Of a stretch of 64,000 bases of DNA, positions 44,808 through 53,255 are shown piece after piece (within the stretch, counting starts at the first letter, position 1; each line of letters begins with the position of its first letter). Both the position numbers and the translations under genes were made by a program. Source of the DNA: an uncultured Rhodospirillales bacterium (GTDB taxonomy: Bacteria > Pseudomonadota > Alphaproteobacteria > Acetobacterales > Acetobacteraceae); contig CAILMF010000054.1 in the NCBI GenBank assembly GCA_903835235.1, positions 124,001 to 188,000 of the forward strand, given 5' to 3'. Below the pieces are notes generated by a model. It was not told the origin of the DNA. It saw nothing but the letters and a program-made list of their open reading frames with translations, and ran no database searches.

Positions 44808-45787
44808 GCGTAAAGCCCCGCGGCGCGTGCGGCCTGCGCCGCCAGCTGGGTGGTGAGTTCCAAGGTCGGCACCTCCACCCCGGCCTGGCGTGCCAGTAGC
44901 ATCGGCACCTGCCAGATCGCTTCCACCTCCATCGGGCGGCCGGCTTCCAGGTCCTGCAGAATGCTGGGCTTGTGGTTCAGCGTGGCGGACCGGGCGATGC
45001 GTGGCTCGGCCGCGCCGCCGAGCGGGTGGCCATAGGCCGCCGCCAGCCGGGCGATGTCCTCGGCCGCGCGCACCGCCGCGGCCCGCACCGCCGGGTTGCC
45101 CAGCGTGTCCTTCATGCTGGACCGCGTCAGGCAGCAGAGCGGCCCGGTCATCAGGTTGCCCAGCAGCTTGTTCCAGACGGCCAGGCGGATGTTGTCGGTG
45201 GCTTCGCCCACCATGCCGGCGCCACCGCCGGAAAGCATTTTTGCGAGCGCCGTCGCGCGCGGGGAGATGGTGTTGTCCAACTCGCCCAGCACCACCTTGG
45301 CGTCCCTCGCCTCCACCAGCACCTCGCCGGGTGCGGTGACGGTAGCCGCGGCATAGACCACGGCCCCCAGCGTGCGCGCCACGCCCACCGCGTTGCGCAC
45401 GGCATCGCCGGGGTCCAGCGTCGGCAGGCGCTCGCCGTCGCGCGGGCCGCCATGACTATCAAAGTACCACCAGGGGATGCCGTTCATCACGAAGGTCACG
45501 CTGGTCTCGGCGCCCAGCAGCGGGCCGATGCCGGCCGCCACGCTCGGCAGCGCCGGCGCCTTCGTCGTCACCAGCACCGCGTCCTGCGGGCCGAGCTCGG
45601 CGGGGTTGTCGGTGCAGCGCGGGTGGACATGCATCTCGCCATCCGGCGCCGTCACCCGCAGGCCGTGCTGCTGCATGGCACGCAAATGCGGGCCGCGGGC
45701 GATGATGGAAACCTCCGCCCCCGCCTTGGCCAGCCTGGCGGCGACATGGCCGCCGATGGCGCCGGCGCCGTAGATGCAGATCTTCAT
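44804..45787 (-). CDS. 2-dehydropantoate 2-reductase family protein (copy 2)
   Basis: A 327-aa paralogue of the next gene, about 60% identical by eye, sharing KxCIYGAGAIGGH, NGIPWWYFDSHGGPRDG and SILQDLEAGRPME. It keeps the catalytic-type Asn/Lys region (VWNKLLGN, NHKPSIL). The two tandem copies may have different substrates or form a heteromer. It overlaps the upstream creatininase-family gene by four bases. Confidence 0.88.
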   Translation of the reverse strand: MKICIYGAGAIGGHVAARLAKAGAEVSIIARGPHLRAMQQHGLRVTAPDGEMHVHPRCTDNPAELGPQDAVLVTTKAPALPSVAAGIGPLLGAETSVTFVMNGIPWWYFDSHGGPRDGERLPTLDPGDAVRNAVGVARTLGAVVYAAATVTAPGEVLVEARDAKVVLGELDNTISPRATALAKMLSGGGAGMVGEATDNIRLAVWNKLLGNLMTGPLCCLTRSSMKDTLGNPAVRAAAVRAAEDIARLAAAYGHPLGGAAEPRIARSATLNHKPSILQDLEAGRPMEVEAIWQVPMLLARQAGVEVPTLELTTQLAAQAARAAGLYA

Positions 45788-46566
45788 GGCATGGCCTTCA
45801 GCTGCGCCAGCATGGCGGCGCCGGCGGTAACGATACGTTCCACGATGGCGGCGCCGCGGTCGGCGCTGCCGCCGCGCGAATCGGCACAGGCCACGCCGCC
45901 CGGCGCGCTTTCCGCCACGATGATCGGCGCCGAGAACTCCACGCCCGCGCACCGCACCGTGCCGAAATTGGAGATCGGCAAGCCCAGGAACTCGCCCTCC
46001 GGCGCACGCGGCCCGGCCAGCTCCGGCCGGCACAGCTCCGGCACCAGGTGCAGCGCCACGGAATACACGGGGTCGCCGCCATGGCCCATGCTGCTCGCCG
46101 GCCCACCCAGCTCGGCATGCATCGCGCCTGCGACGCGCCACAGGTGCAGGGAGGGCACCGCGACATCCAGCCGCCGCCGCACCGCCCGTGCCGCCGCCTC
46201 CACCGGCACGATGGAACCGGCATGGCCGTTCACCACCAGCAGGCGCCGGCAGCCGGTGGCGATCATGCGGCCCAGCACTTCCTCCACCAGCGTCTGCAGC
46301 AGCGCACCCGGCAGCTCGATGCCGCCGGGCACGCCGGCAAAATAATCCTCGCCGCCGAAGGGGATCGGCGGCAGCACCAGCGCATCCGTGCCGGCAGCGC
46401 CGGCCTCAGCGGCGATGCGCCGGGCGATCTCGCTGGCCATCAGGAAGTCGCCCATCGGCGCCTGGGGACCATGGGTTTCCAGGCTGCCCATCGGCAGCAG
46501 CACGGCGGCGCCGGCGGCAATGCGCGCGGCCACCTCGGGCGCGGTCAGCTTGGCAATCTCATGCAT
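45784..46566 (-). CDS. Creatininase family amidohydrolase
   Basis: A 260-aa protein with the metal-binding start GSLETHGPQAPMGDF (E30, H32, D40), FGGEDYFAGVPGGIEL, the NGHAGS loop and GHGGDPVYSV. Creatinine amidohydrolase is the named member, but the family includes various ring-opening amidases and PqqE-like maturation proteins. The ATG overlaps the stop of the M20 gene by one base. Likely opens an amide ring or imide. Confidence 0.87.
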   Translation of the reverse strand: MHEIAKLTAPEVAARIAAGAAVLLPMGSLETHGPQAPMGDFLMASEIARRIAAEAGAAGTDALVLPPIPFGGEDYFAGVPGGIELPGALLQTLVEEVLGRMIATGCRRLLVVNGHAGSIVPVEAAARAVRRRLDVAVPSLHLWRVAGAMHAELGGPASSMGHGGDPVYSVALHLVPELCRPELAGPRAPEGEFLGLPISNFGTVRCAGVEFSAPIIVAESAPGGVACADSRGGSADRGAAIVERIVTAGAAMLAQLKAMP

Positions 46567-47747
46567 CAGGAAAGGATCTCCAGGGCGGCGCGGGAGAGTG
46601 CCTGCACGCCCAGGCCGATGCAGCGCTCATCCGGTTGGTACTTGGTATTGTGCAGTCGGTCGTCGCGCCCGGGCGCACCGGCGCCGATGCGCAACTGCAT
46701 GGCCGGCACCAGGCCGGCGAACTCGGCGAAGTCCTCGGCGCCCATGCTCGGCACGCCTTCCGAGACCACTTCGCCCAGCTGCGCCCGCACCGCCGACAGC
46801 ACCGGGTCCAGCACCCGGTCGTCATTCACCAGGGGCGGCACGCCGCGGGTGTAGGTCAGCGTGCAGGTCACCCGGTGCATCGCCTCCAGCCCCGTCGCCA
46901 GGCGCTTAATCGCGGCCTCTGCCACGTCGCGCGCCTCCGCGTGCAGCGTGCGCACCGTGCCCTTCAGCTCCACGCTCTCGGGGATGATGTTCGGCGCGGT
47001 GCCGCCATGGAACATGCCGATGGTCACCACCGCCGGGTGCAGCGGCTTGATCTCGCGGCTCACCACCGTCTGCGCCTGGCTGACGAAGGCGGCGCCGGCA
47101 ACGATGGGGTCGATGGCGGCATAGGGGTGCGCAGCGTGGCCGCTCCTGCCCTTGACCACCAGGTCGAAGCGGTCGGCGGCCGCCAGCGTCGGCCCGCGGC
47201 AGAAGCCGAAGCGCCCGACGGGCATGTCCGGCGCGTTGTGGAAGCCGATGGCCATGTCGATGCCCTCGGCCGCGCCATCGGCGATCATCGCCTTCGCGCC
47301 GCCCAGCGTCTCCTCGGCGGGCTGGAAGATCAGCACCAGCCTGCCGGCCAGTTGCGGCGCCAGCTCCTTCAGCACCTCGGCCACGCCGAGCAGCGTGGTG
47401 GTGTGGATGTCGTGGCCGCAGGAATGCATCTTGCCCGGCACCGTGCTGGCGAAGGGCAGGCCGGTCTCCTCCGGCATCGGCAGCGCGTCCATGTCCGCGC
47501 GAATGGCCAGCGTCGGGCCCGGGCGGCCCCCTTCGATCACGCCGACCACGCCGGTGCGGCCAACACCGGTGCGATGCGCAATGCCCAGCCGGGTCAGTTC
47601 CGCGGCCACCACGCCGGCGGTGCGCACTTCCTCGAACGCCAATTCCGGGTGCGCGTGGATGTCGCGCCGTACTTCGATCAGCCGCGCTTCGATGGCGCCG
47701 ACCAGCTCGCGCACGCGGGTTTCCGGGTCGTTCGGCAGATGTTGCAC
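46566..47747 (-). CDS. M20-family amidohydrolase (hippurate hydrolase-like)
   Basis: A 393-aa binuclear-metal amidase starting at GTG 47747, which has AGGAG upstream. Motifs: HPELAFEE, RADMDALPMPEETG, HSCGHDIHTTTLLG (Cys/His metal ligand), FQPAEE, RSGHAAHPYAAIDP and SMGAEDFAEF. Cleaves N-acyl amino acids or similar amides. First gene of the minus-strand operon, divergent from the Bug gene at 47887. Confidence 0.92.
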   Translation of the reverse strand: MQHLPNDPETRVRELVGAIEARLIEVRRDIHAHPELAFEEVRTAGVVAAELTRLGIAHRTGVGRTGVVGVIEGGRPGPTLAIRADMDALPMPEETGLPFASTVPGKMHSCGHDIHTTTLLGVAEVLKELAPQLAGRLVLIFQPAEETLGGAKAMIADGAAEGIDMAIGFHNAPDMPVGRFGFCRGPTLAAADRFDLVVKGRSGHAAHPYAAIDPIVAGAAFVSQAQTVVSREIKPLHPAVVTIGMFHGGTAPNIIPESVELKGTVRTLHAEARDVAEAAIKRLATGLEAMHRVTCTLTYTRGVPPLVNDDRVLDPVLSAVRAQLGEVVSEGVPSMGAEDFAEFAGLVPAMQLRIGAGAPGRDDRLHNTKYQPDERCIGLGVQALSRAALEILS

Positions 47748-47886
47748 CGCAGCGGCTCCTTCACAGTCGGGCCAGGATCGACGGAAGACTGCCGAGGCGC
47801 AAGCCGCGCCCGCCTGCCTGCATCGGACGCCGCTTGCGGGCCGGTGCCGCCGCATGCGATACGCGCTGCCGGTTCAGGGAGAAGAC

Positions 47887-48876
47887 ATGTCCGGGCACCC
47901 GCAGCGCCGCAAGGTTCTGGGAGGCGTTGTCGCGCTGGCGACCGCCCCGGCACTCGCGCGTGCGCAGCGTGGCGCCGAAGGCTTCCCCGGCCAGCCCATC
48001 AGGCTCGTGGTGCCCTATGCGCCCGGCGGCACCACCGACCTGGTGGCGCGGTTGCTGGCGCAGGGCCTGGGCGAGCGGCTGGGGCAGTCCATCATCATCG
48101 AGAATCGGCCCGGCGCCGGCGCCACCCTGGGCAGCCAGGCCGTGGCCGAGGCACGGCCGGACGGCTACACGCTGGTGATGTCGAACATCGCCAGCCACGG
48201 CATCAGCCCGGCGCTGTACCCTGGCCTGCGCTACGATGCGGTGCGTGACTTCGCGCATATCGCGCTGGTCATCTCCAACCCGTCGGTCTTCGTCGCCAAC
48301 AAGGACTTCGCGCCGGCCGACCTGAAACAGGCGGTGGCATGGTCCAAGGCGCAGCCGCGCGGCCTGGCCATCGCCACCTCCGGCGCCGGTTCCACCAACC
48401 ACCTGCTGGTCGTGCAGTTCGGCCAGTCGACCGGCGCGAATGTGAACCACGTGCCGTATCGCGGCGCCGGCCCGGCCATGACCGACGTCATCGCCGGCGT
48501 GGTGCCGATGATGGCGGACAGCCTGCCATCGGCGGCCGCGCATATCCGCGCCGGCAGCGTGCGGGCGCTGGGCATGGCAAGTGCTGCGCGGCACCCGGCC
48601 TTCCCCGATGTCGCCACGTTTCGCGAACAGGGCTTCGACCTGGCCAGCAACAGCTGGTTCGGCCTTTCGGCCCCGGCCGGCACGCCCGCGGCCATCATCC
48701 AGCGGCTCAGCGACGAGACCCTCGCCGTGCTCGGCACGCCGGAGACCAGGCGCCGCTTCGCCGAACTGGGCGGCACGCCCGGGGAGATGGACCCGGCGGC
48801 CTATACCGCCTTTGTCGCTGCTGAAGTTATGCGCTGGCTGCCTGTGGTTCGCGCATCCGGCGCGACGGTGGACTGA
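47887..48876 (+). CDS. tctC: Bug-family (TctC) binding protein of the TctAB system
   Basis: A 329-aa periplasmic receptor. ATG 47887 has GGGAGAAG upstream; signal peptide RRKVLGGVVALATAPALARA. Then PIRLVVPYAPGGTTDLVAR, IIENRPGAGATLG and PDGYTLVMSN. It precedes tctB (163 bases) and tctA on the same strand, forming a full tripartite tricarboxylate transporter, so the symbol reflects position. Confidence 0.92.
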   Translation: MSGHPQRRKVLGGVVALATAPALARAQRGAEGFPGQPIRLVVPYAPGGTTDLVARLLAQGLGERLGQSIIIENRPGAGATLGSQAVAEARPDGYTLVMSNIASHGISPALYPGLRYDAVRDFAHIALVISNPSVFVANKDFAPADLKQAVAWSKAQPRGLAIATSGAGSTNHLLVVQFGQSTGANVNHVPYRGAGPAMTDVIAGVVPMMADSLPSAAAHIRAGSVRALGMASAARHPAFPDVATFREQGFDLASNSWFGLSAPAGTPAAIIQRLSDETLAVLGTPETRRRFAELGGTPGEMDPAAYTAFVAAEVMRWLPVVRASGATVD

Positions 48877-48912
48877 TCGGCATGGCGATGAAGCTCCCAT
48901 TCCGTCGACCAG

Positions 48913-48962
48913 GACAACGGCCCTTGAAGGGCCTTGTCGATTGCTGCGTTGCACCATGCAAC
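48913..48962. promoter_or_regulatory. Two inverted repeats between the Bug gene and tctB
   Basis: GACAA(C)GGCCCTT-G-AAGGGCCTTGTC (48913-48938) is a 12-bp hairpin with a bulged C. GTTGCA-CCA-TGCAAC (48948-48962) is a 6-bp inverted repeat. The first may partly end transcription after the receptor gene, which must be made in excess; the second could be an operator. Confidence 0.4.
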
Positions 48963-49039
48963 CTCATCTTGACCGCGACGCGGCTTACGGCTGTTTTGTT
49001 AACCGCCGGATGTGTGCGCAAACGAGGAGCGTTCTCTCC

Positions 49040-49645
49040 ATGAAGATTAATCAAAAAGATGTCGCTTCAGGGATCCTACTGGTCCTTGTCGCGGCGATTG
49101 GTGCCTACCTCAACATGGACCACGCCCTTGGCAGCGCACGCCGCATGGGGCCCGGCTACATGCCGCTGCTGGTGTTCATGATCCAGGGCGGCATCGGCGC
49201 GCTGGTGCTGCTGATCGGCCTGTTCAACGGGCCGGACCCGCTGGCGCGCTGGAGCGGTGTGGACACCAAGAGCCTGGTCGCCGCCCTAATCGGCGGCTCC
49301 ATCGCCTGGCTGATCGTCGCCCGCGTCGGTGGTGAGTTCTTCGCCAGCGGCTACAACGGCATGGGCTTCGGCATGCTCATCGGCTTCTTCATCATGTGCT
49401 GGGCCGAAGGCTGGCGCCTGATGGGCTTCGTCTGCGCCAGCCTTTGCGTCTTCGCGTTGCTGCTGGAAAAGGGCGGCCTGGTGCTGGCCACTGTCGGCAC
49501 CGTCGTCGTGGCGTCGCTGGCCGACGTGCAGCATCATCGCAAGCCGCTCGGCGTTGCTGGCTTGACGATTTTCCTTGTTGCGCTGTGCTGGTGGATCTTC
49601 ATCAAGCAGCTCGACATCCGCGTGGCCGTCTGGCCGCAGTTCTAA
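49040..49645 (+). CDS. tctB: Tripartite tricarboxylate transporter small membrane subunit TctB
   Basis: A 201-aa membrane protein with four to five helices, beginning MKINQKDVASGILLVLVAAIG and containing GSARRMGPGYMPLLV, the DUF1468/TctB hallmark, near residues 31-45. It pairs with TctA. GAGGAG lies 11 bases before the ATG. Confidence 0.93.
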   Translation: MKINQKDVASGILLVLVAAIGAYLNMDHALGSARRMGPGYMPLLVFMIQGGIGALVLLIGLFNGPDPLARWSGVDTKSLVAALIGGSIAWLIVARVGGEFFASGYNGMGFGMLIGFFIMCWAEGWRLMGFVCASLCVFALLLEKGGLVLATVGTVVVASLADVQHHRKPLGVAGLTIFLVALCWWIFIKQLDIRVAVWPQF

Positions 49646-49678
49646 AGCACGGCACCGGAACGGAGACCGCACGGAACC

Positions 49679-51181
49679 ATGGAAACACTTCTCGCGAATC
49701 TTGGGCACGGCTTTATCGTCGCCTTCAGCTTCCAAAACCTGCTCTTCGCGCTGATCGGCGCGTTGATCGGCACGGCCATCGGCGTGCTGCCGGGCATCGG
49801 CCCGGTGGCGACCATCTCGCTGCTGCTGCCGATCACCTTCGGCCAGCCGGCCACCACCGCCATCATCATGCTGGCGGGCATCTACTACGGTGCCCAGTAC
49901 GGTGGCTCGACAACGGCGATTTTGCTGAACCTGCCAGGTGAGATCTCATCGGTCGTCACCACGCTGGAAGGCTACAAGATGGCCCGCAACGGCCGCGCCG
50001 GCGCGGCGTTGGCCACCTCGGCGCTGGGCAGCTTCTTTGCCGGCACCATCGCCACCATCCTGGTCGCCGCCTCCGGGCCGCTGCTCACCAGCGTGGCGCT
50101 GAGCTTCGGCCCGGCGGACTACTTCTCGCTGATGCTGCTAGGCCTGATCATCTCCGCCGTGCTGGCCCAAGGGTCGGTGCTGAAGTCGGTGGCGATGGTG
50201 GTGCTCGGCGTGGCGCTCGGCCTGGTTGGCACGGACGTGCAGACCGGCCAGCAGCGCTTCACCTTCGGCGTGCCGGAACTGTCTGACGGCATCGGCTTCG
50301 TCTCGGTCGCCATGGGCATGTTCGGCATCGCCGAGATCATCCTGAACCTGGAAAAGCCGGAAGCGCGCGAAGTGCTCTCGGCCAAGGTCGGCAGCCTGTT
50401 CCTGACCAAGGAAGAGTTCCGCCGCGCCGTTCCCTCGGTGCTGCGTGGCACCGTGCTCGGCTCCGTGCTCGGCATCCTGCCGGGCGGCGGCGCCGCGCTG
50501 GCCGCCTTCGGCGCCTACATGCTGGAGCGCAAGGTCTCCAAGGGCCGTCACCTGTTCGGCCAGGGCGCCATCGAGGGCGTTGCCGGTCCGGAAGCCGCGA
50601 ACAACGCCGCGGCGCAGACCAGCTTCATCCCGCTGCTTACGCTGGGCATTCCGGCCAACGCCGTGATGGCGCTGATGGTCGGCGCGCTGATCATCCAGGG
50701 CATCCAGCCTGGCCCCCGCATGGTGGAGGCTCAGCCGGACCTGTTCTGGGGCCTCATCGCCTCGATGTGGATCGGCAACGTCATGCTGCTGGTCATCAAC
50801 CTGCCGATGATCGGCATGTGGGTGAAGCTGCTGCAGGTGCCCTACAAGTACCTGTTCCCGTCGATCCTGATCTTCTGCTGCATCGGCGTGTACTCGCTGA
50901 ACAACAACGTGTTCGACGTGTACCAGACCATCCTGTTCGCGATCTTCGGGGTGATCTGCAACAAGCTGAAGATGGAGCCGGCGCCGCTGCTGATTGGCTT
51001 CGTGCTTGGCCCGATGATGGAGGAACACCTGCGTCGCGCCATGCTGCTGAGCCGTGGCGACCCCACCGTGTTCCTCGAGCGTCCGATCAGCGCCAGCATG
51101 CTGGCGATCGGTGCGGTGGTGCTGGGGGCGATGCTGCTGCCCAACCTGCGCAAGGGCAAGGACGCGGCCCTTTCGGGCTGA
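49679..51181 (+). CDS. tctA: Tripartite tricarboxylate transporter large permease TctA
   Basis: A 500-aa permease with about 11-12 helices. The family signature is complete: GALIGTAIGVLPGIGPVATI, YYGAQYGGSTTAILLNLPGE near residues 80-97, and a repeat PGGGAALAAFGAYMLERK. It takes substrate from the Bug protein using the ion gradient. 33 bases after tctB; a strong terminator follows. Confidence 0.95.
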   Translation: METLLANLGHGFIVAFSFQNLLFALIGALIGTAIGVLPGIGPVATISLLLPITFGQPATTAIIMLAGIYYGAQYGGSTTAILLNLPGEISSVVTTLEGYKMARNGRAGAALATSALGSFFAGTIATILVAASGPLLTSVALSFGPADYFSLMLLGLIISAVLAQGSVLKSVAMVVLGVALGLVGTDVQTGQQRFTFGVPELSDGIGFVSVAMGMFGIAEIILNLEKPEAREVLSAKVGSLFLTKEEFRRAVPSVLRGTVLGSVLGILPGGGAALAAFGAYMLERKVSKGRHLFGQGAIEGVAGPEAANNAAAQTSFIPLLTLGIPANAVMALMVGALIIQGIQPGPRMVEAQPDLFWGLIASMWIGNVMLLVINLPMIGMWVKLLQVPYKYLFPSILIFCCIGVYSLNNNVFDVYQTILFAIFGVICNKLKMEPAPLLIGFVLGPMMEEHLRRAMLLSRGDPTVFLERPISASMLAIGAVVLGAMLLPNLRKGKDAALSG

Positions 51182-51213
51182 TCCACGCCTCGCTTTAGTC
51201 ACTGGTCTGAACG

Positions 51214-51244
51214 ACGCCCCGGGAGGACACTCCCGGGGCGTTTT
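51214..51244 (+). terminator. Rho-independent terminator of the tct operon
   Basis: Perfect 11-bp stem ACGCCCCGGGA (51214-51224) / TCCCGGGGCGT (51231-51241), loop GGACAC, followed by TTTTC. Confidence 0.9.
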
Positions 51245-51267
51245 CAATTGCCCGGAGGGTGTCGGCC

Positions 51268-51432
51268 ATGTGGATCCGGTTGCTGATGGTGTTGGCGGGC
51301 GGGGTCACTGCCCTGTTCCTGTCGCGCGACTCCGCGAACTTCGAGGTTGCCGCGGGCATGATCAGCATGCTGGTGGTGGTGGCCGGCCTGGTGGTGCTGG
51401 CTTTCGCCCGGCGCCGGAGCGCCGACAAGTAG
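51268..51432 (+). CDS. Small two-helix membrane protein, function unknown
   Basis: A 54-aa frame with CGGAGGG nine bases before the ATG and two hydrophobic segments (residues 4-18 and 32-47), a polar loop SRDSANFEV between and a basic tail ARRRSADK (positive inside). It begins just after the tct terminator, so it must have its own promoter or readthrough. Family not recognised. Confidence 0.6.
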   Translation: MWIRLLMVLAGGVTALFLSRDSANFEVAAGMISMLVVVAGLVVLAFARRRSADK

Positions 51433-51447
51433 CCGCGGCCAGCGCGG

Positions 51448-52638
51448 CTACGCGCCTTCCAGCTTGCGCATCCGCCGCAGGGTTGGGAATAGCCGCATCC
51501 ACAGCGCGGCGATGGCAACCGTGGCCACACCACCCAGCAGGGCCGCCGGCACCGCGCCGAACAGCGCCGCCGCAACGCCGGCGCGGAACTCGCCCAGCTG
51601 GTTGGAGGTGCCGACGAACAGCGAGTTCACGGCGGATACCCGGCCGCGCATCTCGTCCGGCGTATTCAGTTGCACCAGCGAGAAGCGGATCACCACGCTG
51701 ACCACGTCGGCCGCCCCCACCAGCGCCAGGGCAATTACCGAGAGCGCCAGGTTGCGGGAAACCGCGAAGACGCAGGTGGCCAGGCCGAAGACGAACAGCG
51801 CCAGGAACAGGGTGCGGCCCACCGGCTCCCGCAGCGGCCGGTTGGCCAGCACCAGGCTCATCGCCAGGGCGCCCATGGCCGGCGCCGCCCGCAGCAGCCC
51901 CAGGCCCCAGGGGCCGGTGCCCAGGATGTCCCGCGCGAAGATCGGCAGCAGTGCCACGGTGGCGCCAAGCAGCGTCGCGAACAGGTCCAGCGAGATGCTG
52001 CCGAGCACGATGCTGTGGTGCCGCACGAAGCGGATGCCCGACAGCACGGAGGTCAGCGATACCGGCTCCCGCACCACCTTGACCCCCGGCGGGATCAACG
52101 CGGCGCAGGCCGCTGCGGCCAGCAGGCCCAGCGCGGCGAGGGCGAAGACCACCTCCCCGCCGAAGCCCAGCAGCAGGCCGCCCAGGGCCGGGCCGCAGAT
52201 CTGCGCGGTCTGGTTGGCGCTGGCGCTCCAGGCACTGGCGCGCGGCACCAGTACCCGCGGCACCAGGCCGGGCAGCAATGCCGAAAGCGTCGGGGCCTCC
52301 ACCGCGCGGGCGGCGCCGATCAGCGCGATGACGGCGTAGATCTGCCAACGCCCCAGGCCGCCCAACAGGGTGCCGAGGCAGAGCAACCCGGCGCCGAAGG
52401 CGGCCAGGCCCTGGCACAGCGCGATGATGCGCCGACGGTCGAAGCGGTCCGCCAGTTGCCCGGCCGGCAGGGTCAGCAGGAACATCGGCAGGAACTGCGC
52501 CAGGCCGACATAGCCAAGGTCGATGGCTCGGCCGGAGGCGCTGTAGACCTGCCAGGCGACGGCGACGGCCAGGGCCTGGAAGCTCAGCGTGGCCAGGCTG
52601 CGGGAAAACCAGAACAGCCGGAATGGCCGATGCCGCAT
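51448..52638 (-). CDS. MFS transporter, EntS/DUF-type 12-helix exporter
   Basis: A 396-aa major facilitator from ATG 52638, starting HRPFRLFWFSRSLATLSFQA, with LPAGQLADRFDRRRI as the A-motif loop between helices 2 and 3 and 11-12 helices. Most like the enterobactin-exporter EntS group. A longer form from TTG 52728 would add 30 residues made of an eight-residue repeat (SGDSPRAS); the start choice is uncertain. Confidence 0.88.
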   Translation of the reverse strand: MRHRPFRLFWFSRSLATLSFQALAVAVAWQVYSASGRAIDLGYVGLAQFLPMFLLTLPAGQLADRFDRRRIIALCQGLAAFGAGLLCLGTLLGGLGRWQIYAVIALIGAARAVEAPTLSALLPGLVPRVLVPRASAWSASANQTAQICGPALGGLLLGFGGEVVFALAALGLLAAAACAALIPPGVKVVREPVSLTSVLSGIRFVRHHSIVLGSISLDLFATLLGATVALLPIFARDILGTGPWGLGLLRAAPAMGALAMSLVLANRPLREPVGRTLFLALFVFGLATCVFAVSRNLALSVIALALVGAADVVSVVIRFSLVQLNTPDEMRGRVSAVNSLFVGTSNQLGEFRAGVAAALFGAVPAALLGGVATVAIAALWMRLFPTLRRMRKLEGA

Positions 52639-52666
52639 GACCGAGGCGTTGGGGTCATCACCGGGA

Positions 52667-52714
52667 GAGGCGCGGGGAGAGTCGCCTGACGAGGCGCGGG
52701 GAGAGTCGCCTGAC
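52667..52714. repeat. 24-base tandem repeat, two perfect copies
   Basis: Copies at 52667-52690 and 52691-52714 are identical. A third degenerate copy lies at lower coordinates, towards the MFS ATG. Either it is part of an N-terminal extension of the MFS protein or it is its leader. Confidence 0.8.
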
Positions 52715-52797
52715 GCTGCACCTGACAAAACCTGCGCCCTTCAGTCCTTCGAAGCGCGCATCAAGCGGTAGGGCGCCGGCCAGGTCCAGACCGAATC

Positions 52798-52814
52798 GAA
52801 CGGCGGGGCCGTTC
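52798..52814 (-). terminator. Possible terminator of the DUF427 gene
   Basis: GAACGGC-GGG-GCCGTTC, a 7-bp stem 11 bases after the minus-strand stop. No T tract. Confidence 0.35.
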
Positions 52815-52824
52815 GGTCCGCGGC

Positions 52825-53175
52825 TCAGGCCTCGGTGATCTCGACCTTGTTCGGGTAGAAGGCCAGGTGGCCGGCAATCTCCGCCATGGCGGGGAAGGGC
52901 GCCTCATAGCTCCAGACCGCGTTCTCGCCGCCGGTGCCCGGCAGGGAATAGTAGCTGGCGTCGCCCTTGTAGGGGCAATGCGTGCTGCGCTCGGTCTTCG
53001 CATACAGCGCCATGTTGGCGTCGGCCCGCGGGATGTACTGCACCGCGGGGTAGCTGGCTTCCCGCAGGGTCAGCGCCCGGGTCGTCTCGGCCACCACCTG
53101 GCCCTGGAACAGCACGTTCACCCGCCGCGGGTTTGGCGTGATGCTGATGGGATGGTCCGGCCCAGGGAGTTTCAT
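52825..53175 (-). CDS. DUF427 domain protein
   Basis: A 116-aa beta-rich soluble protein: HPISITPNPRRVNVLFQGQVVAET, YPAVQYIPRADA, THCPYKGDASYYSLP and IAGHLAFYPNKVEI. This is the complete DUF427 pattern, found in small cytoplasmic proteins of unknown role. ATG 53175 is preferred; ATG 53190 is in frame upstream. Confidence 0.85.
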   Translation of the reverse strand: MKLPGPDHPISITPNPRRVNVLFQGQVVAETTRALTLREASYPAVQYIPRADANMALYAKTERSTHCPYKGDASYYSLPGTGGENAVWSYEAPFPAMAEIAGHLAFYPNKVEITEA

Positions 53176-53255
53176 GTGGCGTTGCTCCATTCGGTCGCGC
53201 CTGAACTTGGCGCTCGCCGCGCCGCAATCAAGCGGCGCGGCGTTGTCGCCTGGCG

